A DNA stretch of 7,293 nt. Source: Methyloprofundus sp. GTDB lineage: Bacteria > Pseudomonadota > Gammaproteobacteria > Methylococcales > Methylomonadaceae. Shown here piece after piece: positions 1 to 5,228 of the stretch. Made by a program: the position numbers and the translations under genes. The notes beneath the pieces were generated by a model. That model did no database searches and was not told the DNA's origin. It saw only the letters and a program-made list of their open reading frames with translations. Every line of letters starts with the position of its first letter. Positions within the stretch are counted from its first letter, which is position 1. The stretch lies in the NCBI GenBank assembly GCA_030636485.1, contig DAOVWV010000078.1:1-7293 (forward strand), given 5' to 3'.

Positions 1-333
1 GAAGAAGCAAACAGCTATATTCAAGTGTACGACCATTTAACGCAGGAAAAAGAACTTATCAGCAGTTATAACGCTAATTATTTTCCGGCGATTAGTCGTA
101 ATGGTCGCTACCAGGCTTATTTAGATGTTGATGCTGACGATGGTGCTTGTTCAGTTCATTGGCGTGATAACGAAACAGGCATTGAAATGGATAGGGGCTG
201 TATGGGAATCAATATAGATGGTTTGTTACGCTTTAGTTATAATGACGGTACACTGGAGTGGCATGATTCGCTTTGGTCAGATCAAAAGCGTAGTATAAAA
301 AATCCATTTGGTACGGAGCAATTCCAAGACTAG
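1..333 (+). CDS. 3' end of an unidentified protein, possibly beta-propeller-like
   Basis: The frame is open from the first base and ends at TAG 331-333, giving 110 C-terminal residues of a gene that begins outside the window. A GTG at 25 could serve as a start, but it has no ribosome binding site and the frame continues upstream, so I read this as a partial gene. Visible content: the segment AISRNGRYQAYL (residues 30-41) resembles the S-x-D/N-G-R-Y-x-A-[YF] core of PD40/TolB-type propeller repeats. An acidic stretch follows (DVDADDG), then two cysteines at residues 50 and 67 that could form a disulfide if the protein is exported. No catalytic motif or membrane segment is visible in this part. 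The propeller assignment is inference from one motif; the function is unknown. Confidence 0.55.
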   Translation, partial: EEANSYIQVYDHLTQEKELISSYNANYFPAISRNGRYQAYLDVDADDGACSVHWRDNETGIEMDRGCMGINIDGLLRFSYNDGTLEWHDSLWSDQKRSIKNPFGTEQFQD

Positions 334-338
334 AGGAG

Positions 339-365
339 ACAAGCTATATGAGGTGGGTAGCTTGT
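339..365 (+). repeat. 8-bp inverted repeat after the first gene
   Basis: ACAAGCTA (339-346) and TAGCTTGT (358-365) are perfectly complementary across an 11-base loop, starting 5 bases after the stop codon of the upstream gene. The position suits a transcript-end hairpin, but no T-tract follows (GCAGACTTAAAC), so it is not a standard rho-independent terminator. It could protect an mRNA 3' end or be chance. Confidence 0.4.
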
Positions 366-452
366 GCAGACTTAAACTTGCTCCACCGGCACTGTTTGTT
401 GATCGTTACGTAGGGTTATTGTGTTGCTTTAATAAATATTTTTTATCGTGTA

Positions 453-475
453 ACATCTTTATTCACTAAAGATGT
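453..475. repeat. Perfect 9-bp inverted repeat upstream of bamD
   Basis: ACATCTTTA (453-461) and TAAAGATGT (467-475) pair perfectly around a 5-base loop, TTCAC. The repeat lies in the otherwise AT-rich 210-base region between the first gene and bamD, about 40 bases upstream of a consensus -10 hexamer at 516-521. It could be a protein-binding dyad or a hairpin; no T-tract follows on the plus strand, so a plus-strand terminator is unlikely. Confidence 0.45.
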
Positions 476-515
476 ATTTATCTACAACAAATTCTTTTAC
501 AATAAAGCATCATCT

Positions 516-521
516 TATAAT
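516..521 (+). promoter_or_regulatory. Candidate -10 box of the bamD promoter
   Basis: TATAAT at 516-521 matches the sigma-70 -10 consensus exactly. The expected -35 position (about 493-498, T-rich) is a poor match to TTGACA. Transcription would begin near 528, giving a leader of about 16 bases before the ATG at 544. This excludes the longer reading from ATG 472. The assignment rests on one hexamer in AT-rich DNA. Confidence 0.35.
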
Positions 522-543
522 CTTACAACGTGTTGTTGCATTT

Positions 544-1371
544 ATGCCATCATTTTTATATAAAATAGCATTTATTCTTTGCCTTTCTTTTTTTCTACAA
601 GCGTGTAACTCTTTTTCTAGTGAAAAAAAAGAGGAATATGCAGGATGGACAGTAGAGCAATTTATTAGTGCCAGTAAAGAAGAGCTTGCAAATGAAAAGT
701 ATAAAAAAGCGATTGAACTACTGGAGCAATTAGATTCACGTTACCCCTTTGGCTCTCACTCTGCACAAACACAGTTAGATCTGACCTATGCCTATTATAA
801 AAATGGTGACTCAGAAGCCGCTCTGGCCTCGGCAGACCGTTTTATAAAAACCAATCCGCGGCATCAAAACGTTGATTACGCCTATTATTTAAAAGCTCTG
901 ATCAATTTTAATCGCGACCTGGGATTCTTAGACCGTTATGTTCCTTCAGATTCAACCCAGCGTGATACCTTGTTTACAGAAACAGCGTATCTAAGTTTTA
1001 AAGAATTAGTACGTCGATTCCCTAATAGCCAGTATATAGCTGATTCTAAACAGAGAATGGTCTTTTTAAGGAATGCCATGGCGCGCCATGAGCTACATGT
1101 CACGCGTTTCTATATGGACAGAGAGGCCTATGTCGCCGCAGCCAATCGTGCTAACTATATAATACAAAACTACGCTAATACCCCGGCAGTTCCCTATGCG
1201 CTGGAGATTCAGATTGAAGCCTATAATATATTAGGCTTACAGGAGCTGGAGGGTCAAAGTAGCAGAATTTATACTTACAATTACCCGGAAGGCCCTCAGG
1301 TTCCCGAAGCGGACCCAAGCAATGTTGTTGTCGTTCCTTTTCTTTGGGGCTTACTAGGCTTTGATGATTAA
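544..1371 (+). CDS. bamD: Outer membrane protein assembly factor BamD (lipoprotein)
   Basis: BamD is the essential TPR lipoprotein of the BAM complex, which folds and inserts beta-barrel proteins into the outer membrane from the periplasmic side. The 275-residue product has a lipoprotein signal peptide with lipobox LQAC and the lipidated Cys at residue 21. It is followed by TPR-like helical pairs over roughly residues 35-250. Family marks include YPFG after the first repeat, NPRHQNVDYAYYLKAL, FLDRYVPSDSTQRD and RRFPNSQYIADSKQRMVFLRN, matching the layout of E. coli BamD (about 245 residues). I chose ATG 544 over the in-frame ATG 472, because only 544 places the hydrophobic core and lipobox directly after the N-terminus. 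No clear Shine-Dalgarno sequence is visible. The C-terminal tail, with VVVVPFLWGLLGFDD, is longer than in E. coli. cbtA starts 35 bases downstream on the same strand. Confidence 0.93.
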   Translation: MPSFLYKIAFILCLSFFLQACNSFSSEKKEEYAGWTVEQFISASKEELANEKYKKAIELLEQLDSRYPFGSHSAQTQLDLTYAYYKNGDSEAALASADRFIKTNPRHQNVDYAYYLKALINFNRDLGFLDRYVPSDSTQRDTLFTETAYLSFKELVRRFPNSQYIADSKQRMVFLRNAMARHELHVTRFYMDREAYVAAANRANYIIQNYANTPAVPYALEIQIEAYNILGLQELEGQSSRIYTYNYPEGPQVPEADPSNVVVVPFLWGLLGFDD

Positions 1372-1406
1372 CCACTTTATAAACATACCACCACTTTCAT
1401 ACCGCC

Positions 1407-2120
1407 ATGCATTTTCGTCAAGTTTTCCTCGTTGCCTGCCTTACTTCACTTGTTGCTAGTCTGGGTTTTAGCCTGTATCAATTTAACTTTATTAATCCCA
1501 TTATTTTTGCGGCCGAATTTTATGAAGTGGCTGACCCCGTTGATATTCAAGGTATGGCACAAGTTGAGCCCTGGGCACCGGGAGATGGTATTGAACGTAG
1601 CCTTTACACCCTATTGGCCAATTTTTTAATGAGCCTGGCTTATGCGTTACTACTTGCAAGTGCCATGGTTTTTCGTGGTAACAGCTCGGCTCTCAAAGGT
1701 ATTGCCTGGGGGATGGCGGCTTATCTCTCTTTTTTTGTTGCTCCCAGCCTGGGTCTGCCGCCGGAAATTCCGGGAATGGAAGCGGCTGATTTAAATTCAC
1801 GCCAAGATTGGTGGCTATTGTGTGTTGTGTTAACGGCAATGGGGCTGGCTGTTTTTGCTTTTAGCCCGCTGTACTATAAAGGTGCGGGACTGATATTCGT
1901 CATTCTGCCGCATTTGATTGCAGCTCCAGTCGCTGAAATACATGGCTTTAGCCATCCTGACCCTGCTGCTGTTGCAAAGCTGATGGAGTTATGGCAACAA
2001 TTTATCCTGCATAGCTATATTGCAAATGCTTTATTATGGATTATAATCGGCAGTGTAACGGGCTTTTTATGCCATAAATTTATTGATGATGCACCATCAT
2101 TACAACCCAGTTTCAATTAA
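1407..2120 (+). CDS. cbtA: CbtA-family cobalt transporter subunit
   Basis: CbtA is the multi-spanning subunit of a predicted cobalt uptake system that usually works with the small protein CbtB and was originally recognised through its association with cobalamin genes. The 237-residue protein shows about six hydrophobic segments, near residues 4-25, 65-88, 96-116, 135-155, 158-176 and 200-222. The family signature is clear at residues 112-136: APSLGLPPEIPGM followed by AADLNSRQDWW. Candidate metal-binding residues are His169, His179, His183 and Asp185. The start at 1407 is the first usable codon in the frame after the bamD stop, but no ribosome binding site is visible, so translation may depend on readout from bamD. 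cbtB follows after 13 bases. Family assignment is firm; substrate specificity is inferred from the family and from the cobalamin genes nearby. Confidence 0.88.
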   Translation: MHFRQVFLVACLTSLVASLGFSLYQFNFINPIIFAAEFYEVADPVDIQGMAQVEPWAPGDGIERSLYTLLANFLMSLAYALLLASAMVFRGNSSALKGIAWGMAAYLSFFVAPSLGLPPEIPGMEAADLNSRQDWWLLCVVLTAMGLAVFAFSPLYYKGAGLIFVILPHLIAAPVAEIHGFSHPDPAAVAKLMELWQQFILHSYIANALLWIIIGSVTGFLCHKFIDDAPSLQPSFN

Positions 2121-2133
2121 CAAAGGCTTAGCC

Positions 2134-2316
2134 ATGAACTCTCATAATATTGATACTCTAAACAGTGTATCTGTCACATCTACTAAAAACCTACAGTTAT
2201 TAGCGACTGCTGCATTAGGCATCGTTATTTTATTTGGTGTGGGTTTTGCACCGATGGATATGACGCATAATGCGGCGCATGATACGCGCCATAGTGTTGC
2301 GTTTCCTTGTCATTAA
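2134..2316 (+). CDS. cbtB: CbtB-family cobalt transporter subunit
   Basis: This is the small partner of CbtA: a 60-residue protein with one membrane helix (about residues 20-38) and a short tail rich in metal ligands. The tail carries HNAAHDTRHSVAFPCH, ending in the typical FPCH, with His45, His49, Asp50, His53, Cys59 and His60 as likely cobalt ligands. I start at ATG 2134, preceded by a weak AAAGG at 2122-2126. The upstream in-frame ATG at 2083 lies inside cbtA and would add an uncharacteristic MMMHHH leader. The 13-base gap to cbtA implies one transcript and coupled translation. In most known loci the order is cbtB then cbtA; here it is reversed. No terminator follows. Confidence 0.88.
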   Translation: MNSHNIDTLNSVSVTSTKNLQLLATAALGIVILFGVGFAPMDMTHNAAHDTRHSVAFPCH

Positions 2317-2513
2317 TTAACGCCAGCAGAGCTTTGTCGCTCATCTCTGGAAGTCGCGGTTATAGCTTATAGCCTCTGCGATGAATGCTCGCTCCTTAGC
2401 CTATAGCTGTTAACTCCGGGGGTGCGGGAGCGGGGATAAATAGCGTCTAACTGATATTTTCAGGATTAAGCAATATGCAGGCAATAGGTTAGGCATCAGG
2501 CCGGTTGTTGCAA
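2317..2513. other. Convergent intergenic region with repeated TATAGC, no gene
   Basis: This 197-base gap separates cbtB from the convergent VF530-family gene. It holds no open frame of note and no hairpin with a T-tract. TATAGC occurs three times (2361-2366, 2368-2373, 2402-2407). CGCTCC at 2390-2395 can pair with GGAGCG at 2427-2432, inside a stretch richer in G and C than its surroundings (2389-2436). I looked for a cobalamin riboswitch here and did not find the conserved B12-box GCCACTG. It may be a decayed sequence or hold a structured RNA; nothing stronger can be said. Confidence 0.4.
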
Positions 2514-2735
2514 TTATTCGGTCAATGTCCCCACATATAAGCTCTCAACTTTTTGTCTCGCCCAGGGCGTTTTGCGTAGGAATTTTAGGCTAGATGATAT
2601 ACTCGGGTCATTGGTGAAACATTTAATGTTAATACGCCTTCCCAGCTCCTCCCAGCCATACTCCTCAACTAACTGAGTGACAATGGTCTTCAGTGTTACG
2701 CCATGCAGTGGATCCTGACTAGCGTGTTTACTCAT
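2514..2735 (-). CDS. VF530 family protein (DUF2132)
   Basis: This 73-residue protein belongs to the VF530 family, whose founding member is a Vibrio fischeri protein with a solved structure and proposed DNA binding; its cellular role is unknown. The family pattern spans nearly the whole chain: [20 protein letters not shown] (residues 8-27), W28, [11 protein letters not shown] (30-40), then [20 protein letters not shown] (41-60). I start at the ATG at 2735, which overlaps the stop of the upstream RRM gene in ATGAGTAA (8 bases), a typical translational-coupling arrangement. An in-frame ATG five codons upstream (2750) is an alternative. The gene is last in a minus-strand group with the RRM gene; no terminator is visible beyond it. 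Confidence 0.85.
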   Translation of the reverse strand: MSKHASQDPLHGVTLKTIVTQLVEEYGWEELGRRINIKCFTNDPSISSSLKFLRKTPWARQKVESLYVGTLTE

Positions 2736-3000
2736 TTGAGTCCGCTGCATTATCAGTTACTTTTTGTTCCGCTTTTTTAACACGGATTTTACTACTGCCC
2801 ACTTCTTTGCCATTAAGGTTTTTCATTGCGATCTTAGCCTCTCCGATCTTAGGCATTTCTACAAAGCCAAAGCCTTTGGATATTCCGGTATCTTTATCCA
2901 GCACCAAGGCGCAGGACTGCACCTTACCAAAAGGCTCGAACAACGCCCTAAGCTCAGCTTCTGTCGTATTGCGCGTAAGGTTGCGTATTAGTAATTTCAT
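2728..3000 (-). CDS. Single-RRM RNA-binding protein
   Basis: This is a 90-residue protein made of one RNA recognition motif and a short charged tail, of the bacterial class resembling cyanobacterial Rbp proteins. RNP2 is LLIRNL (residues 3-8) and RNP1 is KGFGFVEM (42-49), with Phe44 and Phe46 as the expected RNA-stacking aromatics. [10 protein letters not shown] closes the fold and the last ten residues are acidic. Such proteins bind single-stranded RNA; the target here is unknown. I start at ATG 3000 (MKLLIRNL) because the beta-1 strand should begin at once. An in-frame ATG at 3012 would add MVIL and lie very near the predicted transcription start. The gene sits 107 bases after the haemoglobin gene and overlaps the VF530-family gene. 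Confidence 0.9.
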   Translation of the reverse strand: MKLLIRNLTRNTTEAELRALFEPFGKVQSCALVLDKDTGISKGFGFVEMPKIGEAKIAMKNLNGKEVGSSKIRVKKAEQKVTDNAADSNE

Positions 3001-3026
3001 AAGAATAACCATCTATATAAGAAAAT

Positions 3027-3038
3027 ATTATAATTATA
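3027..3038 (-). promoter_or_regulatory. Tandem TATAAT, candidate -10 of the RRM gene
   Basis: On the minus strand, two exact TATAAT hexamers stand back to back (3038-3033 and 3032-3027). Initiation would fall roughly at 3020-3026, giving a leader of about 20-25 bases to ATG 3000. No good -35 hexamer is visible at the right distance. If real, the RRM and VF530-family genes can be transcribed without the haemoglobin gene. Confidence 0.4.
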
Positions 3039-3107
3039 CGCTGCTCACGTTTCTTACGCAGGGATTCATAGGGAGGCTGAAGAAAAAGCCAACATTGTCA
3101 GTGTTTA

Positions 3108-3500
3108 TTATTCGCTATTGATCATATGCGTTGCTAAATCATCCAATGCCTTGGCGATATTCTTTCTTAACTGATCTGGCATCGCGACTTCATACAGTGC
3201 TTTATTCATGCACAACATCCATTGATCTCTGGCTTGCTGATCAACTTTAAAAGGAAAATGTCGCTGTCTTAATCGTGGGTGACCATATTCTTGCTGAAAT
3301 AAATCCGGACCGCCTAACCAGCCAGATAAAAATTTGAATAACTTTGCTTTAGTTGAAGATAAGTCGGGAGCATGAATCGCTCTCAGCTCTTTTGCTTCTG
3401 GCAAGGTATCCATATAAAAGTAAAAACGCTCTACCAGGCTTAAAATATGTTTCTCACCGCCCATCAATGAATAGGGTGTTTGCTGTGATTCAACTGTCAT
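3108..3500 (-). CDS. Group II truncated haemoglobin
   Basis: This 130-residue haem protein of the 2-over-2 globin fold belongs to group II (TrHbO type), proposed to bind oxygen, handle nitric oxide or peroxide, or assist respiration. Visible landmarks: Phe26-Tyr27 in ERFYFYMD (B9 and B10 distal Tyr), GWLGGPDLFQQEYGHPRLR (residues 60-78), then RHFPF, whose His81 is the proximal haem ligand. W94 in DQWMLCM is the Trp G8 that defines groups II and III. His43 in AIHAPDL falls at or near CD1, where mycobacterial TrHbO has Tyr. The group II features are clear; the physiological role is not. No clear Shine-Dalgarno sequence precedes ATG 3500. yccA is divergent, 235 bases away, and the RRM gene follows on the same strand. 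Confidence 0.92.
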   Translation of the reverse strand: MTVESQQTPYSLMGGEKHILSLVERFYFYMDTLPEAKELRAIHAPDLSSTKAKLFKFLSGWLGGPDLFQQEYGHPRLRQRHFPFKVDQQARDQWMLCMNKALYEVAMPDQLRKNIAKALDDLATHMINSE

Positions 3501-3599
3501 GTATTATCTTTGTGCTCAAGTATCATTAATAATGGTACATCATAACGCAAAAAAATACCTGCGCTAACAATGTTACAGAAAATATACTTTCCTGTTTGG

Positions 3600-3656
3600 G
3601 CAGCGAATGCAGCGATGTCTCTACGCTGCTGTGATTTTGTAAGGGAGTGTGATTTT
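3600..3656. repeat. Short direct and inverted repeats between the haemoglobin gene and yccA
   Basis: GCAGCGA occurs at 3600-3606 and 3609-3615. Either copy can pair with CGCTGC at 3624-3629; the nearer gives a 6-bp stem with a 9-base loop. Right after it, TGTGATTTT occurs twice (3630-3638 and 3648-3656), exactly 18 bases apart. The cluster lies between divergent genes and upstream of yccA, where operators would be expected, but it matches no operator I can name. Confidence 0.35.
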
Positions 3657-3677
3657 TTTAAATGGGTATGCATAATG

Positions 3678-3707
3678 TTGAAACTCTTGTAAGATTAGCA
3701 ATATTGT
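3678..3707 (+). promoter_or_regulatory. Candidate sigma-70 promoter for yccA
   Basis: TTGAAA (3678-3683) and TATTGT (3702-3707) are separated by 18 bases, each matching four or five of six consensus positions. Transcription would start near 3714 and leave a leader of about 22 bases before ATG 3736. The ribosome binding site is weak (CAGG at 3721-3724, 11 bases from the start). Confidence 0.3.
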
Positions 3708-3735
3708 TCATTTCATAACACAGGTTTATATCACC

Positions 3736-4401
3736 ATGAGATTAAATGTTGCTGCAGCACCCGCTAGTGCAAGTACACTAGCGACCAATAAAGTTTTAAG
3801 AAACACCTACATGCTACTTTCCATGACTTTGCTTTTCAGTGCCTTCACAGCTGGTTTGGCAATGATGCTCAATATGCCACCTTTAGGTATGATCGTCACT
3901 ATGGTGGGTTATTTTGGTCTGCTTTTTGCCACGACTAAATTTAGTAATAGCGCCTTGGGTCTGGTGTTTGTTTTTGCATTAACAGGTTTTATGGGCTTAA
4001 CACTAGGGCCTATCATTAATATGTACCTTAATGCCTACGCGAATGGTCATCAATTGGTTATGACGGCTTTAGGCGGCACGGGGGTTATCTTTATTGCACT
4101 CTCAGGATATGCTTTAACAACACGTAAAGACTTCAGCTTTTTAGGCGGTTTTTTAATGGTGGGTATTCTAGTCGCATTTTTAGCGGGTATTGGTGCCATG
4201 GTTTTTTCTATTCCTGCTTTATCATTAGCTGTTTCTGGCATGTTTATTTTATTAATGTCAGGTATGATTTTATACCAGACCAGTGAAATCATTCATGGTG
4301 GTGAAACAAACTACATTCTAGCGACTGTTTCTTTATATATTTCTATCTACAACTTGTTCCTAAGCTTGTTGCAGTTATTAGGTGTATTGAGCGGTGATTA
4401 A
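3736..4401 (+). CDS. yccA: YccA-type Bax-inhibitor-1 family inner-membrane protein
   Basis: E. coli YccA is an inner-membrane substrate and modulator of the FtsH protease and a member of the TMBIM/Bax-inhibitor-1 family. This 221-residue protein has the same length class and seven predicted helices (about 25-45, 48-66, 72-90, 106-127, 134-157, 160-180 and 193-217). It shares close signatures: NKVLRNTYMLLSMTLLFSAF (18-37), TGFMGLTLGPIINMYL (83-98), TTRKDFSFLGGFL (128-140) and TSEIIHGGETNYILATVSLY (182-201). The two pore aspartates of the Bacillus relative YetJ appear replaced: Gln181 in YQTSEI and Ser203 in YISIYN. Calcium leak activity should therefore not be assumed. The hydrophilic N-terminal 20 residues correspond to the region that FtsH is reported to engage in E. 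coli. It is a single-gene unit ending in a strong terminator. Confidence 0.92.
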   Translation: MRLNVAAAPASASTLATNKVLRNTYMLLSMTLLFSAFTAGLAMMLNMPPLGMIVTMVGYFGLLFATTKFSNSALGLVFVFALTGFMGLTLGPIINMYLNAYANGHQLVMTALGGTGVIFIALSGYALTTRKDFSFLGGFLMVGILVAFLAGIGAMVFSIPALSLAVSGMFILLMSGMILYQTSEIIHGGETNYILATVSLYISIYNLFLSLLQLLGVLSGD

Positions 4402-4425
4402 TCATCTGTTTTTATATCGTTAGTT

Positions 4426-4452
4426 AAAAGCCCGGTTCTTCCGGGCTTTTTT
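4426..4452 (+). terminator. Rho-independent terminator after yccA
   Basis: AAAAGCCCGG (4426-4435) pairs perfectly with CCGGGCTTTT (4441-4450) around a TTCTT loop, and the T run continues to 4452, 24 bases after the yccA stop. The 10-bp stem is GC-rich at its top and runs into the T-tract, the classical form. Confidence 0.9.
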
Positions 4453-4494
4453 ATGCTATTCTTTGAATAATTTCACCTACTCAGGATTTATCAT

Positions 4495-4830
4495 ATGTTA
4501 CGTAAAACCTTAATAACACTCGCTCTTAGTTCGACCTTAATCGCTTGCCAGCATACTTCTGGCGGCATAGCCGCCTCAACTATCCCACTAGAACCAGGGA
4601 GTTACCGTATCTTAGGTGCTGCTAAGGGGGGAGACTGTCAATACGATCTTTTAGGGATTATCCCGATCTCAGGTGGCAATGAAACACACTCGGCTTTAGA
4701 CGATGCTCTGAGCGATATTCCTGATACGACAGCATTGATTCAAGTCACTTCTGATACTTACAGTCAATACTGGATTTTATGGAGCAATACCTGTACACAG
4801 GTTTATGGTACTGCGGTAACGGCAAATTAA
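4495..4830 (+). CDS. Small putative lipoprotein of unknown function
   Basis: The gene encodes 111 residues beginning with a lipoprotein signal peptide: MLRK, a hydrophobic stretch, lipobox LIAC and the modified Cys at residue 18. Ser/Gln/His follow the Cys rather than Asp, so outer-membrane sorting is expected by the Lol +2 rule. The mature part has a beta-like pattern with GSYRILGAAKGGDC (residues 35-48), LLGIIPISGGNET (52-64) and a run of Ala/Leu/Asp. It contains two further cysteines, Cys48 and Cys100, that may pair in the periplasm. The G-D-C then L-G-I-I-P-I then A-L-x-x-A-L pattern recalls TRL-like lipoproteins, but I cannot confirm that. AGGA at 4483-4486, 8 bases before the ATG, supports the start. 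It stands alone between the yccA terminator and csp. Confidence 0.75.
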   Translation: MLRKTLITLALSSTLIACQHTSGGIAASTIPLEPGSYRILGAAKGGDCQYDLLGIIPISGGNETHSALDDALSDIPDTTALIQVTSDTYSQYWILWSNTCTQVYGTAVTAN

Positions 4831-4943
4831 GCAGTATAAATAGCATCCTGTTCTAAATAGCGGTAGAATACAGAAATCAGAAAACAGTGTTTGAACATAT
4901 AGGTTTTGATTCCTGGTTATCAATTGTTATTCTGTTAGCGCCA

Positions 4944-4949
4944 TATAAT
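4944..4949 (+). promoter_or_regulatory. Candidate -10 box of the csp promoter
   Basis: TATAAT at 4944-4949 matches consensus exactly; no clear -35 lies 16-18 bases upstream. It would give a leader of under 20 bases. A second possibility further upstream is TTGATT (4906-4911) with TATTCT (4928-4933), spaced 16 bases, giving a longer leader of about 35 bases. Neither resembles the roughly 160-base cold-responsive leader of E. coli cspA. Confidence 0.3.
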
Positions 4950-4973
4950 TTATATTTTTTAAGGAGTTTTACA

Positions 4974-5177
4974 ATGGCAACGGGTACAGTAAAGTGGTTT
5001 AACAACACTAAAGGTTTTGGTTTTATTGAGCAGTCTGATGGTGGTGACGATGTATTCGTACACCACTCAGTAATACAGGGAGATGGGTTTAAGACATTAG
5101 AACCTAACCAAACAGTGACTTATGATGTAGAAAACGGTGACAAAGGATTGTCAGCAGTCAATGTAGTTGCTCAGTAA
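4974..5177 (+). CDS. CspA-family cold-shock protein
   Basis: This is a 67-residue single cold-shock domain, an OB-fold that binds single-stranded RNA or DNA and melts mRNA structure. It begins [20 protein letters not shown], with RNP1 in KGFGFI (13-18) and RNP2 in VFVHH (27-31). Trp8, Phe15, Phe17, Phe28 and His30 are the expected base-stacking side chains. I take ATG 4974, directly behind the ribosome binding site AAGGAG (4961-4966), rather than the longer in-frame ATG-less reading from 4887; the extra 29 residues are not part of the family. The length equals that of typical family members. Cold inducibility cannot be read from the sequence, since many paralogues are constitutive. A strong terminator follows. 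Confidence 0.95.
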   Translation: MATGTVKWFNNTKGFGFIEQSDGGDDVFVHHSVIQGDGFKTLEPNQTVTYDVENGDKGLSAVNVVAQ

Positions 5178-5194
5178 TAAACATTGCATTCTAT

Positions 5195-5226
5195 AAAAAG
5201 GCTCCTTAATAAGGAGCCTTTTTTTT
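5195..5226. terminator. Bidirectional rho-independent terminator between csp and cbiP
   Basis: AAAAAGGCTCCTT (5195-5207) pairs perfectly over 13 bp with AAGGAGCCTTTTT (5211-5223) around AAT; the T run extends to 5226 on the plus strand. The A run at 5195-5199 gives a T run on the other strand. The same hairpin can therefore end csp (stop at 5177) and the convergent cbiP, whose stop at 5229 is three bases away. Confidence 0.9.
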
Positions 5227-5228
5227 GC

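Noticed and set aside
469..479. AAGATGTATTT, an exact match to the NsrR half-site consensus AAGATGYATTT
   Set aside because: There is no matching second half at the right spacing, the site is mostly explained by the local inverted repeat, and the downstream gene (bamD) is not a nitric-oxide response gene. A single 11-base match in AT-rich DNA is weak evidence.
472..543. N-terminal extension of BamD from ATG 472
   Set aside because: It would put 24 residues ahead of a complete lipoprotein signal peptide and overlaps the inverted repeat and the likely promoter.
1175..1375. Minus-strand open frame within bamD
   Set aside because: It is entirely covered by bamD, has no ribosome binding site and no recognisable domain.
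2389..2440. Possible cobalamin riboswitch or tRNA in the GC-rich part of the cbtB downstream gap
   Set aside because: The B12-box GCCACTG and the T-loop GGTTCGA are both absent, and the position is downstream, not upstream, of cbtAB.
3061..3107. Possible minus-strand terminator after the haemoglobin gene (AACA/TGTT followed by GGCTTTTTC)
   Set aside because: The stem is only 4 bp with a mismatch beyond it, too weak to call.
4848..4873. Bulged hairpin CTGT-TCTA / TAGA-AT-ACAG after the lipoprotein gene
   Set aside because: It has two 4-bp segments, a 2-base bulge and no T-tract on either strand, so it is not convincing as a terminator.
4887..4973. 29-residue hydrophobic N-terminal extension of the cold-shock protein
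   Set aside because: The strong AAGGAG site and the family-typical MATGTVKWF start at 4974 show that the extension is leader DNA.
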